DNA of 50,942 nt. It comes from Polaromonas sp. Its GTDB lineage: Bacteria > Pseudomonadota > Gammaproteobacteria > Burkholderiales > Burkholderiaceae_C. Numbering within the stretch: the stretch's first letter is position 1; each line of letters opens with the position of its first letter. Positions 23,156-31,705 of this stretch are shown here, piece by piece. Location: assembly GCA_021737975.1 (NCBI GenBank), contig JAIPCZ010000015.1:1-50942 (forward strand), read 5' to 3'. The notes beneath the pieces are model-generated. The model did no database searches. It was given only the letters and a program-made list of their open reading frames with translations, and was not told where the DNA came from. The translations under genes and the position numbers were made by a program.

Positions 23156-23169
23156 TTGATAAAAGTCAA
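23156..23169 (-). promoter_or_regulatory. FNR/ANR-type box upstream of the octaheme operon
   Basis: TTGAT-AAAA-GTCAA on the plus strand (TTGAC-TTTT-ATCAA on the minus strand) matches 9 of 10 defined bases of TTGAT-N4-ATCAA. Its centre is 83 bases from the octaheme ATG. A -10-like CAAAAT sits about 30-35 bases from the centre on the minus strand, the spacing expected for class II FNR activation. A second short palindrome, AAGGG-AAAA-CCCTT, lies just beyond at 23176-23189. The site could also affect the divergent TPP enzyme gene. Confidence 0.6.
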
Positions 23170-23316
23170 AAGATTAAGGGAAAACCCTTGTTATTGATCT
23201 CGGTCCAAAGTGAAGCTGGCATAGCTTGTGTGGCGCCGCGATAAGGCGGCAGTATTTCTAACGGTTTGATCGCAGCAGCGCTGGGGAGAGTCCATGTTTC
23301 TCGGCACAATGCGGGC

Positions 23317-25059
23317 ATGACTGACGCTTCTATCTCGCAAATCGGTGGCCACCTGCTGGTGCAGTGTCTGGTCGAGCAAGGGACCACGCACGTGTTTGGT
23401 GTGCCGGGTGAAAGTTTTCTGGCCGTGCTTGACGGCTTTCACCACTACCGTGACCAGATCCGCTTCATCATCAACCGCCAGGAAGGCGGGGCGGCCTTCA
23501 TGGCCGAAGCGCACGGAAAGTTGACAGGCCGGCCCGGCGTGTGTTTTGTGACCCGGGGTCCTGGTGCGACCAATGCCGCCATTGGTGTGCACACAGCCTT
23601 CCAGGACTCCACGCCGATGGTCTTGTTTGTCGGCGATGTGGCCAGCGACACGCGTGATCGCGAGGCTTTTCAGGAGGTGGACTACCCAAGTTTTTTTGGC
23701 CCCAGCACCAAAGGTTTTGCCAAACGGGTCGAGCGCATCGACGCTGTGGCCCGTATCCCCGAATATGTGGCACGTGCCTTTGCCACAGCCATGAACGGTC
23801 GCCCCGGCCCGGTGGTGCTGGTTTTGCCCGAGGATATGCTGGCCCAGGCCGTGCCGTTGAATCCGGTCACCGGCGCACGCCCGGTGGCCTTGCCCTATGT
23901 GACCGCCGTCGAGGGTCATGTGGGCCCGGCGCTCTTGTTGCAACTGCACGAGGCCTTGTTGCAGGCCGAGCGCCCGCTGGTCATTGCCGGGGGGCCCGGA
24001 TGGTCGCCCGAGGCGGCGCAAGCCCTGCAGCGCTTTGCAGACAATTGGTCGCTGCCAGTGGCCAACGCGTTCAGATTTCAGGACACCTTTGACAACCACC
24101 ACCCGCTCTATGCCGGCGACGTGGGTATTGGCATCAATCCCGCTCTGGCGGCGCGCATCAAGGCAAGCGACCTGATTCTGGCCCTGGGGCCGCGCCTGGG
24201 CGAGATGACCACCGGCGGCTACACGCTGATAGAAGCCCCGCTGCCCAGACAAAAACTGCTTCACATACATGCCAGTGCTGAAGAGCTCAACCGAGTGTTT
24301 CAGGCCCATCTGGCGATCCTGGCCAGCCCGGCGCAGGCTGCGTTGGCGCTGGCGGAACTGGCCGCCCCCAAGGAAGTGGGCTGGACCGATTGGGCGCGGG
24401 CCTGTCATGACGACTACCTTGCCAATCTGTTGCCGCAGCCCTTGCCTGGCCTGGTCGACATGCCCGCTGTGGTAGCCACGCTGCAGCGCCACCTGCCATC
24501 CGACACAGTGGTCACCAACGGCGCGGGCAACTTTGCCAGTTGGTTGCATCGCTTTTATCGCTACCACGGCTGGGCAAAGGGAGGCAAGACCCAGTTGGCC
24601 CCCACCAACGGCGCCATGGGTTATGGCGTGCCGGCCGGCATTGCCGCAGCCATCACGACCGGGCGGCTGGTTTTTACCATCGCCGGCGATGGCGATTTTC
24701 TAATGAACGGTCAGGAACTGGCCACTGCCGTGCAATATGGCGCCAAGACCATCATTGTGCTGCTGAACAACGGCATGTTTGGCACCATCCGTATGCACCA
24801 GGAGCGCGAATACCCGCAACACGTCTCAGGGACGGCCTTGCAAAATCCCGATTTTTGTGCGCTGGCGCAAGCCTATGGCTATGCGGGTGTGCGCATCACG
24901 CGGACCGACGAGTTTGAGCCAGCCCTGTTGGCCGCCCTGCTGCGCCCCCAGGGCAGCCTGATTGAGGTGATGTTGGATCCGCAGGTGATCAGCACGCGTG
25001 GCACGCTGGACACCATCACCCAGGCCGCGCTGGCGCGACAAACTGACCCGCTTCAGTAG
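23317..25059 (+). CDS. TPP-dependent enzyme, acetolactate synthase large-subunit-like
   Basis: A 580-residue thiamine-diphosphate enzyme of the acetolactate synthase/decarboxylase superfamily. The N-terminal domain has HVFGVPGESF and the catalytic Glu in NRQEGGAAFMAEA. A central domain follows (~195-330), and the C-terminal domain holds the TPP-Mg motif GDGDFLMNGQEL...LLNNGMFG. No small regulatory subunit gene (ilvN) follows, and the FAD-contact region is not obvious to me, so biosynthetic acetolactate synthase is not assured; a carboligase or decarboxylase is equally possible. I chose ATG 23317 because the 17 upstream codons open from 23266 look non-coding and family starts match MTDASISQIGG. 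The gene is divergent from the octaheme operon. Confidence 0.78.
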   Translation: MTDASISQIGGHLLVQCLVEQGTTHVFGVPGESFLAVLDGFHHYRDQIRFIINRQEGGAAFMAEAHGKLTGRPGVCFVTRGPGATNAAIGVHTAFQDSTPMVLFVGDVASDTRDREAFQEVDYPSFFGPSTKGFAKRVERIDAVARIPEYVARAFATAMNGRPGPVVLVLPEDMLAQAVPLNPVTGARPVALPYVTAVEGHVGPALLLQLHEALLQAERPLVIAGGPGWSPEAAQALQRFADNWSLPVANAFRFQDTFDNHHPLYAGDVGIGINPALAARIKASDLILALGPRLGEMTTGGYTLIEAPLPRQKLLHIHASAEELNRVFQAHLAILASPAQAALALAELAAPKEVGWTDWARACHDDYLANLLPQPLPGLVDMPAVVATLQRHLPSDTVVTNGAGNFASWLHRFYRYHGWAKGGKTQLAPTNGAMGYGVPAGIAAAITTGRLVFTIAGDGDFLMNGQELATAVQYGAKTIIVLLNNGMFGTIRMHQEREYPQHVSGTALQNPDFCALAQAYGYAGVRITRTDEFEPALLAALLRPQGSLIEVMLDPQVISTRGTLDTITQAALARQTDPLQ

Positions 25060-25240
25060 GATTGCGGCACGGCGGCTCAAACGCAGGAAGAACCCGTCAA
25101 ATACCTGGCCTGGTGTGTTGCGCAGTCGGTTGAAAAATCCAGCTTGAAAACGGACCCGCCAGCCTTTTGAGGGGCTGGCGGTGGTGGCGGGAACCCCGGG
25201 TCAGTTCGTCGGGCTGACACGTCTGGGGACGTTCCCATCC

Positions 25241-25263
25241 GTCTTGGTGTCTCACACCAAGAC
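25241..25263. repeat. Perfect inverted repeat, 10-base arms and 3-base loop
   Basis: GTCTTGGTGT-CTC-ACACCAAGAC. Both arms match exactly. No T run follows on either strand, so it is not a standard terminator. It could be an operator, an RNA structural element or a mobile palindromic repeat; only one copy was noticed in this window. Confidence 0.7.
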
Positions 25264-25395
25264 TCGGCCCGATTGCTCAGACCCCCCAGCTCCATGCTTC
25301 CCGGGTTTGCTTTCGCTCTCTCGTCAAGCACGCCCTCACTTTATGGCATCGCTCGCACCATGTGTTGCGAATTCTCAAAGGTCCTGCGGGGCATG

Positions 25396-25418
25396 AAAAA
25401 AGCCAGCTTGCGCTGGCT
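25396..25418 (-). terminator. Rho-independent terminator of the dipeptide transport operon
   Basis: On the minus strand AGCCAGC-GCAA-GCTGGCT is followed by TTTTTC (plus-strand A run 25396-25400). It lies 24 bases past the stop codon of the dppA-like gene. The GCAA tetraloop is the same as in the terminator at 31105-31127. Confidence 0.85.
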
Positions 25419-25441
25419 CTTTGTTGAAGTCAGGTCGGGAC

Positions 25442-27067
25442 TTATTTGGCCATGTCAACGCCGTAGAAGCTGTGGCGGCCAAACGGGCTCAGCTTGAAGC
25501 CAATGACTTCCTTGCGCACGGGCTTGATCTGCACGGCGTGCGCAATGGTGAACCAGGGCGCCTGTTCCTTGAAGATGACCTGGGCTTTTTCATAGAGCTT
25601 GGCGCGCTCGGCCGGGTTGGAAACCACCTTGGCCTTCTGCACCAGCTCTTCAAACGGCTCGTAACAGAACTTGGCCACATTGGAGCCATTGTTCTTGGCC
25701 GCGCTGCAACCCAGCAGGGTGTTCAGGAAGTTGTCCGGATCGCCGTTGTCGCCGGTCCAGCCCAGCATGCCCATCTGGTGTTCGCCATTTTGCATGCGCT
25801 TGCGGTACTCGCCCCATTCAAAGCTCTTGATCTCGGCCTTGATGCCGACTTTGGCCAGGTCAGCCTGCATCAGCTCGGCAATACGCTTGGCGTTGGGGTT
25901 GTAGGGGCGCTGCACCGGCATGGCCCACAGGTCCGTGGCAAAGCCGTCCTTCAAGCCCGCCGCTGCCAGCAATTTCTTGGCTTCTTCGGGGTTGTACAGA
26001 TCGTCCTTGATGGCCTTGTTGTAAGACCATTGTGTCGGTGGGATCGGGTTGGTCGCGGGGACGCCGGTACCCAGATAGACGGCATCAACAATGGCTTTCT
26101 TGTTGATCGCCATGTTGACGGCCTTGCGCACACGCACGTCGTCGAACGGCTTCTTGGTGGTGTTGTAGGCCAGATAACCCACATTCAAGCCAGGTTGCTC
26201 CATCACCACCACATTGGCGTCCTTGCGGATGGCGGGCAGGTCAGCCGGGTTGGGGTAGGGCATGACATGGCACTCGCCCTTTTGCAGTTTGGCCCAGCGC
26301 ACCGACGCATCGGGCGTGATCGAGAAAATCAGGTCATCGATCTTGGCCTTGCCAGCCCAGTACTGCGGGAAGGCCTTGTAACGAATGATGGCGTCTTTCT
26401 GGTACTGCACCAGCATGAAGGGGCCTGTGCCGACAGGCTCTTGGTCAATTTTTTCAGGTGTGCCCGCCTTGAGCATGGCAATGGCGTATTCCTTGGACTG
26501 GACGCCCGCATATTGCATCGCCAGATTCGACAGGAAAGGGGCTTCCGGTGCGTTGAGCACAATCTTCACGGTGTACTCGTCGACCTTGTCCACCGACTTG
26601 AGCAGCTTGGGCATGCCCATGTCGCCAAAGTAGGCGTGGTTGGAACTGGTGACCTTGTAGTAGGGGTCGTTCTCTTTCCACTGGCGCTCGAACATGAACA
26701 GGATGTCGTCGGCGTTCATGTTGCGCGTGGGGGTGAAGTTCTTGTTGGACTGCCATTTCACGCCCTTGCGCAGGTGAAAGGTGTATTCCAGGCCGTCCTT
26801 GGACACTTCCCATTTTTCAGCCAGGCCCGGCACGACCTTGGTGCCGCCACGCTCGAAATCGACCAGGTTGTCGTAAATCTGCTCGCTGGCGTCAAAGGAG
26901 GTGCCGGTGGTGTTGATGCTGGGCGCAAAATTCTCCGGGCTGCCCTCGGAGCAGTACACCAGCGTTTTGGCGCCGGCCTGGCCCATGGCCAGCAGCGCAG
27001 GCAAGGCCAGCGCGCAGAGCGCCGTGCGCTTGAGCGCAAACTTCCGGTTTGATTTGAAAACTGTCAT
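25442..27067 (-). CDS. dppA: Dipeptide ABC transporter, periplasmic binding protein
   Basis: A 541-residue SBP_bac_5 protein. A signal peptide ends at about MGQAGA-KT and leads into KTLVYCSEGSPENFAPSI, typical of DppA; later features are GTSFDASEQIYDNL, GTGPFMLVQYQKDA and GWTGDNGDPDNFLNTLLGC. DppA binds di- and tripeptides (and in some species heme) and delivers them to DppBC. It is the last gene of a dppB-C-D-F-A operon, while in Escherichia coli dppA comes first. It is separated from dppF by 55 bases and followed by a strong terminator. The peptide preference is not readable, but the nearby hydroxyproline genes make collagen-type peptides a reasonable guess. Confidence 0.92.
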   Translation of the reverse strand: MTVFKSNRKFALKRTALCALALPALLAMGQAGAKTLVYCSEGSPENFAPSINTTGTSFDASEQIYDNLVDFERGGTKVVPGLAEKWEVSKDGLEYTFHLRKGVKWQSNKNFTPTRNMNADDILFMFERQWKENDPYYKVTSSNHAYFGDMGMPKLLKSVDKVDEYTVKIVLNAPEAPFLSNLAMQYAGVQSKEYAIAMLKAGTPEKIDQEPVGTGPFMLVQYQKDAIIRYKAFPQYWAGKAKIDDLIFSITPDASVRWAKLQKGECHVMPYPNPADLPAIRKDANVVVMEQPGLNVGYLAYNTTKKPFDDVRVRKAVNMAINKKAIVDAVYLGTGVPATNPIPPTQWSYNKAIKDDLYNPEEAKKLLAAAGLKDGFATDLWAMPVQRPYNPNAKRIAELMQADLAKVGIKAEIKSFEWGEYRKRMQNGEHQMGMLGWTGDNGDPDNFLNTLLGCSAAKNNGSNVAKFCYEPFEELVQKAKVVSNPAERAKLYEKAQVIFKEQAPWFTIAHAVQIKPVRKEVIGFKLSPFGRHSFYGVDMAK

Positions 27068-27122
27068 CTTGTGGACTCCTACAGGTTAATGCTGCGCTGC
27101 AGCGGGTTGATTAAAGAAAGAC

Positions 27123-28136
27123 CTAAGCGGTCTGGATAAATTGTTCAGCCAAATGACATGCCACCTGCCTGCCTGAGAGCTCGCGCAAGGGCGGACGTTC
27201 GCTGTGGCATTGTGCTACAACGTGCGGACAGCGGGTTGAGAACACGCAACCGCTGGGCGGATTCAGCGGGGAGGGCAGTTCACCCGTGAGCACGATGCGC
27301 TTTTTCGCCGCACCGGTGCCGACAATGCCCGGTGTGGAGGCCAGCAGCGCCTGGGTGTACGGGTGCAGCGGTTGCGCAAAAATGGTTTTTTTCTCGCCCT
27401 GCTCGACCGCGTGGCCCAGGTACATCACCAGCACGTCGTGGGCGATGTGGCGCACGACGCCCAGGTCGTGCGAGATGAACAAGTAAGCCAGCCCGAGTTC
27501 CTGTTGCAGGTCAGCCAGCAGATTGAGCACCTGGGCCTGGATCGAGACGTCGAGCGCTGACACCGGTTCGTCGGCCACGATCAGTGCCGGCTTGAGCATC
27601 AGGGCGCGCGCAATCGCGATGCGCTGGCGCTGGCCGCCCGAAAACATGTGCGGGTAGCGGTCATAGTGCTCGGGGCGCAAGCCCACCAGCGCCAGCATCG
27701 CACGGGCCTGCTCGCCGCGTGATGTGGCATCCAGCCCGGTGTTGATCTCCAGCGGCGACTCAAGGATGGCGCCGATCTTTTTGCGCGGGTTGAGCGAACC
27801 AAACGGGTTCTGAAACACCAGTTGCACGGTGCGTCGCAAGGCATGGCGCTGCTGCGGGCTGGCCTTGACCACGTCGACACCGCCCAGCGACAACTCGCCG
27901 GAAGTCGGGGTCTCGATCAGCGACACCATGCGCGCCAGGGTCGATTTGCCGCAGCCGGACTCGCCCACCACCGCCAGCGTCTTGCCTGCTTGCACAGTGA
28001 ACGAGACTCCGCTGACCGCTTGCAAGTGGTCCGGCGCGTGCAGGAAGCCGCGGCTGATCTTGTAGACCTGCTTGAGGTCTCGCGCCACCACCACGGGCTC
28101 GGCATCGGGCATGTCGGTCGGGTTGAGTTGGCTCAT
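27123..28136 (-). CDS. dppF: Dipeptide ABC transporter, ATP-binding subunit DppF
   Basis: A 337-residue ATPase. Walker A is GESGCGKST, the Q-loop [14 protein letters not shown], the signature [15 protein letters not shown], Walker [13 protein letters not shown], and the switch His ISHDLG. The C-terminal oligopeptide-transporter extension holds [14 protein letters not shown], typical of an iron-sulfur or structural cysteine cluster in DppD/DppF. The frame is open to 28253, but the start is ATG 28136, which overlaps the dppD stop codon by 4 bases. It pairs with DppD to drive peptide import through DppBC. Confidence 0.93.
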   Translation of the reverse strand: MSQLNPTDMPDAEPVVVARDLKQVYKISRGFLHAPDHLQAVSGVSFTVQAGKTLAVVGESGCGKSTLARMVSLIETPTSGELSLGGVDVVKASPQQRHALRRTVQLVFQNPFGSLNPRKKIGAILESPLEINTGLDATSRGEQARAMLALVGLRPEHYDRYPHMFSGGQRQRIAIARALMLKPALIVADEPVSALDVSIQAQVLNLLADLQQELGLAYLFISHDLGVVRHIAHDVLVMYLGHAVEQGEKKTIFAQPLHPYTQALLASTPGIVGTGAAKKRIVLTGELPSPLNPPSGCVFSTRCPHVVAQCHSERPPLRELSGRQVACHLAEQFIQTA

Positions 28137-29140
28137 TGGTCGGCTCCCGCCAACGGCGCCGACACGCAGGCCTCTGCCAGGGGCGCCAGGGGATAGTGGC
28201 AGCGCACCCAGCCGCTTTGCCATTCGCGCAGGGCGGGGCGCTCGGCGCGACAATGGTTGTTGGCGTACAGGCAGCGTGGCGCAAACAGGCAGCCAGTGGG
28301 CCGGTCATACAGGCCGGGCACCATGCCGGGAATGGTGGCCAGGCGGCTGGCACCGTCGCTGCGCTCGGGCATGGCGGCCAGCAGGGCCTCGGTGTAGGGG
28401 TGCTGCGGTGACTCGAAAATATCATGCGCGCTGCGCGTTTCCATGATCTGGCCGGCGTACATCACCGCCACGCGCTGCGCCATTTCGGACACCACGCCCA
28501 TGTTGTGCGTGATCAGCACCAGCGCCATGTTGAGGTCTTTTTGCAGGGTGCGCAGCAGGTCCAGAATTTGCGCCTGGATCGTGACGTCGAGCGCGGTGGT
28601 GGGCTCGTCGGCAATCAAGAGTTTGGGATTGCACGAAATGGCCATGGCAATCATGACACGCTGGTTCATGCCGCCCGACATCTGGTGCGGGAACACATTG
28701 AGGCGGCTTTCTGCCGCCGGAATGCCGACCTGCTCCAGCAGTTCGATGGAGCGCTTGCGCGCCGCCTTGACGTCCATTCCCATGTGCAGCTTGAGCGTTT
28801 CAGCCAGTTGGAAACCCACGGTGAAGCAGGGGTTGAGGCTGGTGGTCGGGTCCTGGAAGATCATGGCCACGTCTTTGCCGGTGAGCTTGGCGCGTGCGCT
28901 GCCTGAGAGCTGAAGCAGGTCATGGCCGTCAAAACGCAGCTTGTCGGCGCTGACCACACCGGGAAACGACACCAGGCCCATCAGCGCCATCATGGTGACG
29001 CTTTTGCCCGAGCCGGATTCGCCCACAATGCCCAGCACGTCGCCAGCGTCAACCGACAGCGACACCCCGTCCACCGCGTGCATCACTGCGGTCTTGGTCG
29101 GAAATTGGACCGAAAGATTTTCTATTTCAAGGAGCGCCAT
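28133..29140 (-). CDS. dppD: Dipeptide ABC transporter, ATP-binding subunit DppD
   Basis: A 335-residue ATPase with Walker [11 protein letters not shown]-loop [12 protein letters not shown], signature [15 protein letters not shown], Walker [13 protein letters not shown] and switch ITHNMG. The C-terminal extension contains [14 protein letters not shown]. The signature reads MSGGM, as is common in DppD/OppD. The gene lies 12 bases after dppC and overlaps dppF by 4 bases. Confidence 0.93.
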   Translation of the reverse strand: MALLEIENLSVQFPTKTAVMHAVDGVSLSVDAGDVLGIVGESGSGKSVTMMALMGLVSFPGVVSADKLRFDGHDLLQLSGSARAKLTGKDVAMIFQDPTTSLNPCFTVGFQLAETLKLHMGMDVKAARKRSIELLEQVGIPAAESRLNVFPHQMSGGMNQRVMIAMAISCNPKLLIADEPTTALDVTIQAQILDLLRTLQKDLNMALVLITHNMGVVSEMAQRVAVMYAGQIMETRSAHDIFESPQHPYTEALLAAMPERSDGASRLATIPGMVPGLYDRPTGCLFAPRCLYANNHCRAERPALREWQSGWVRCHYPLAPLAEACVSAPLAGADQ

Positions 29141-29152
29141 AAAACGTAGGGG

Positions 29153-30049
29153 TTAGCGTTTGAGCTTGGGGTCAAACGCGTCACGCAGACCGTCACCCAG
29201 CAGGTTGAAGGCCAGCACGGTGATCAGGATGGCCAGGCCGGGAAAGGTGACAACCCACCAGGCGCGCAGCACAAATTCGCGCGCGTCGGCCAGCATGGTG
29301 CCCCACTCAGGTGACGGCGGTTGCGCGCCCAGGCCGAGAAAGCCCAGCGCGGCGGCGTCCAGGATGGCCGATGAGATGCCCAGTGAAGCCTGCACGATGA
29401 GCGGCGCCGTGCAGTTGGGCAGCACCTCGTTGAACATCAGGCGCAGATGGCCGGCGCCGTTCATGCGTGCCGCCGTCACATAGTCGCGGCTCATTTCGGT
29501 GATAACGGCCGCGCGTGTGATGCGCACGTAATGCGGCAGCACCACCACGGCCACGGCCAGCATGGCGTTCATGAGTCCTGGGCCAAGAATGGCCACGATC
29601 ACAATCGCCAGCAGCAGGCTGGGCAGCGTCAAAATGATGTCCATGAGGCGCATTACCGCGACTTCGAAAACGCCGCGGAAATAGCCCGCCGTGAGGCCCA
29701 GCACCGTGCCGATCACCACCGACAGGGCCACCACCGCCAGGCCGATGGCCAGCGACAGGCGGGCGCCATGGATTAGGCGCGACAAAATATCGCGACCGAT
29801 GGCATCGGTGCCCAGCCAGTGCGCGCTGGAGCCGCCGGTCTGCCAGGCAGGCGGGACCAGGAACACGCTGGGATCGGTGTCGTTGGGGGCGTAGGGCGCG
29901 ATCCAGGGCGCAAAGGCGGCCATCAGAAGCACCGCCAGCACGATGACCAAGCCGGCCACGGCGCCCTTGTTGGTTGAAAAATAATCCCAGAACTCGCGCA
30001 GACGGTGCGGCGGCTCGATCAGGGCAGGGGTGTCGGCAAGCGTGGTCAT
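29153..30049 (-). CDS. dppC: Dipeptide ABC transporter permease DppC
   Basis: A 298-residue inner-membrane permease. The N-terminal OppC-type region (REFWDYFSTNKGAVAGLVIV) precedes six predicted helices. The ABC coupling motif is near RITRAAVITEMSRDYVTAARMNGAG, and LGLGAQPPSPEWGTML is characteristic of DppC. It forms the channel with DppB. The start is 10 bases beyond the dppB stop. Confidence 0.93.
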   Translation of the reverse strand: MTTLADTPALIEPPHRLREFWDYFSTNKGAVAGLVIVLAVLLMAAFAPWIAPYAPNDTDPSVFLVPPAWQTGGSSAHWLGTDAIGRDILSRLIHGARLSLAIGLAVVALSVVIGTVLGLTAGYFRGVFEVAVMRLMDIILTLPSLLLAIVIVAILGPGLMNAMLAVAVVVLPHYVRITRAAVITEMSRDYVTAARMNGAGHLRLMFNEVLPNCTAPLIVQASLGISSAILDAAALGFLGLGAQPPSPEWGTMLADAREFVLRAWWVVTFPGLAILITVLAFNLLGDGLRDAFDPKLKR

Positions 30050-30059
30050 GGTGGGATAT

Positions 30060-31064
30060 TTAATGCCGGATGCGTGGGTTGATGATGCCGTAGGTCACGT
30101 CCACCAGCAGGTTGACAATCATGACCATGCCGCCCAGCAGCAGCATGCCGCCTTGCAGCACCGGGTAGTCGCGCCGGCCAATGGCTTCGATCATCCATTT
30201 GCCCACACCGGGCCAGGAAAAAATGGTCTCGGTCAGGATCGCGCCAGTGAACAGCACGCCGACCTGCAAGCCGATCACGGTGATCACCGGGATCAGGGCA
30301 TTGCGCAGCGCATGTAATGAGACCACCCGGAAGTTTGACAAGCCCTTGGCCCGGGCCGTGCGGATGTAGTCCTCGCCCAGCACTTCGAGCATGGCCGATC
30401 GTGTCATGCGGGCAATCACGGCCAGCGGATTGGTGCCAAGGACAATGGTCGGCAGGATCAGGTGCGTGGCGGCCGACCAGAAAGCGTCCATGTCGCCGGC
30501 CAGCCAGGTGTCGATCAGCAGGAATCCGGTCACGGGTTCAATGAAATACTGCACGGCGATGCGACCCGAGACCGGGGTCAGGTCGAGTTGCACCGAGAAC
30601 AGCAGGATCAGCAGCAGCCCCCACCAGAAAATCGGCATCGAGTAGCCGGTCAGCGAGACCCCCATGACGCCATGGTCCAGGATGGTGTTTCGCTTGACGG
30701 CTGCCAGGATGCCCGCAGGAATGCCGATGATCAGCGCAAACAGAATGGCACAGACCGCCAGTTCGATGGTGGCCGGAAACAGCGCCATGAATTCGTTGAG
30801 CACGGGCTCATGAGTGATGATGGATTTGCCCAGGTCGCCCTGCAGCACGCGGCCGATGTAGATGCCGTATTGCACCAGCACCGGACGGTCCAGGCCATAG
30901 GCCTTGAGCAACTCGGCATGGCGTGCCGGGTCGATGCCGCGCTCGCCTGCCAGTGTCTCGATGGGGTCGCCCGGCACCATGCGGATCAGAAAGAACGCGA
31001 CCAGCGTCATGCCGATGAAGGTGGGAATGATCAGGCTGAAGCGGGTCAGGAAAAAACGCAGCAT
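30060..31064 (-). CDS. dppB: Dipeptide ABC transporter permease DppB
   Basis: A 334-residue inner-membrane permease beginning MLRFFLTRFSLIIPTFIGM and carrying FFLIRMVPGDPIE. The coupling helix is RMTRSAMLEVLGEDYIRTARAKG, and it ends NLLVDVTYGIINPRIRH, all typical of DppB. A longer frame reaches 31103, but the ATG at 31064 is the family start. It is the first gene of the dpp operon. The terminator of the upstream H1-like gene ends only about 40 bases before this start, so the dpp promoter must be very compact, overlap that hairpin, or depend on read-through. Confidence 0.92.
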   Translation of the reverse strand: MLRFFLTRFSLIIPTFIGMTLVAFFLIRMVPGDPIETLAGERGIDPARHAELLKAYGLDRPVLVQYGIYIGRVLQGDLGKSIITHEPVLNEFMALFPATIELAVCAILFALIIGIPAGILAAVKRNTILDHGVMGVSLTGYSMPIFWWGLLLILLFSVQLDLTPVSGRIAVQYFIEPVTGFLLIDTWLAGDMDAFWSAATHLILPTIVLGTNPLAVIARMTRSAMLEVLGEDYIRTARAKGLSNFRVVSLHALRNALIPVITVIGLQVGVLFTGAILTETIFSWPGVGKWMIEAIGRRDYPVLQGGMLLLGGMVMIVNLLVDVTYGIINPRIRH

Positions 31065-31104
31065 CGTTGAACGATTTGTGATGTTGGGCAGATGATGCCA
31101 CAAA

Positions 31105-31127
31105 CAAAAAGCCGACTTGCGTCGGCC
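31105..31127 (-). terminator. Rho-independent terminator of the H1/SWIB gene
   Basis: On the minus strand GCCGAC-GCAA-GTCGGC is followed by TTTTTG. It starts 25 bases past the stop of the H1-like gene and lies immediately before dppB. Confidence 0.85.
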
Positions 31128-31151
31128 TTTGGTGCATGAATGCTGAAATGA

Positions 31152-31625
31152 TTATTTCAAATGCTTGCCGATCAGGCCAGCCATCTCGAACATGGTGACT
31201 TGTGCTTTGCCGAAAACGGCCTTGAGCTTGGCATCAGCGTTGATGAGGCGCTTGTTGATTGCGTCCTGCAGTTTGTTGGCCTTGATGTACACCCACAATT
31301 GCTTGACCACTTCAGTGCGCGGCAGGGGCTTGCCGCCCACGATGGCAGACAGTGCGGCGCTGGGCGTCATGGCTTTCATGAAAGCGGCATTGACGGTGCG
31401 CTTGGCGGCGGGGGCTTTCTTGGCAGCGACCTTCTTGGCGGGAGCAGCCTTTTTGGCTGGTGCGGCCTTTTTGGCGGGCGCTGCTGCTTTCTTGGCAGGC
31501 GCCGCAGCCTTGGCGGCTACTTTTTTCGCGGGCGCCGCGGCTTTTGCCGGGGCTGCTTTTTTAGCGGGAGCGGCTTTGGTGACAGGAGCAGCTTTTTTAG
31601 CCGGTGCTTTCTTTGCAGTTGCCAT
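31152..31625 (-). CDS. Histone H1-like lysine/alanine-rich tail fused to a SWIB domain
   Basis: A 157-residue protein. Residues ~5-76 are near-perfect short repeats of the AAPAKK/AAAPAKK type, like the C-terminal tail of histone H1 and AlgP/Bordetella BpH1-type proteins. Residues ~83-157 form a SWIB/MDM2 domain (KPLPRTEVVKQLWVYIKANKLQD, in two parts, then VTMFEMAGLIGKHLK). The basic tail should bind DNA without sequence preference; the SWIB domain probably binds a protein, and its bacterial role is unclear. The start is ATG 31625 with AAGGA upstream; a frame reaches 31652 but lacks a site. The repeat tract is prone to length change by slippage. It is monocistronic with its own terminator. Confidence 0.88.
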   Translation of the reverse strand: MATAKKAPAKKAAPVTKAAPAKKAAPAKAAAPAKKVAAKAAAPAKKAAAPAKKAAPAKKAAPAKKVAAKKAPAAKRTVNAAFMKAMTPSAALSAIVGGKPLPRTEVVKQLWVYIKANKLQDAINKRLINADAKLKAVFGKAQVTMFEMAGLIGKHLK

Positions 31626-31705
31626 GAGAAGGTCCTTTTCGTAGTTGATCAAACACCAGCAAAAAAAAGATCGGCTGGTTGGGGTCGAATCCTACTGGAG
31701 AAACT

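Larger units (their letters stand above)
25060..25441. other. Intergenic region without a gene, with three hairpins
   Basis: A 382-base gap between the TPP enzyme and the dipeptide-binding protein gene. The short open frames across it have no recognisable protein pattern. It contains a 9-base-pair hairpin (25156-25164 with 25173-25181), a perfect 10-base-pair palindrome (25241-25263) and the minus-strand terminator of the dipeptide operon (25396-25418). A small RNA is possible but nothing in the sequence proves it. Confidence 0.55.

Noticed and set aside
25421-27052. Long plus-strand open frame (543 codons) opposite dppA
   Set aside because: It is the mirror of the dppA-like gene; its translation is rich in His, Leu and Gly with no family pattern, while the minus strand shows clear DppA sequence and a signal peptide.
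31400-31600. CRISPR or tandem DNA repeat array
   Set aside because: The repetition is at codon level within the H1-like tail; there are no equal-length repeats with unique spacers.
31165-31644. Plus-strand frame with repeated AGAAFLAGAA-like hydrophobic pattern
   Set aside because: It is the complement of the lysine/alanine repeat of the H1/SWIB gene, which produces an artificial hydrophobic repeat.
31679-31702. tRNA-like string GGGGTCGAATCCTACTGG suggesting a tRNA 3' end or attachment site
   Set aside because: The T loop lacks one T, no cloverleaf can be drawn upstream and there is no CCA end or integrase nearby.
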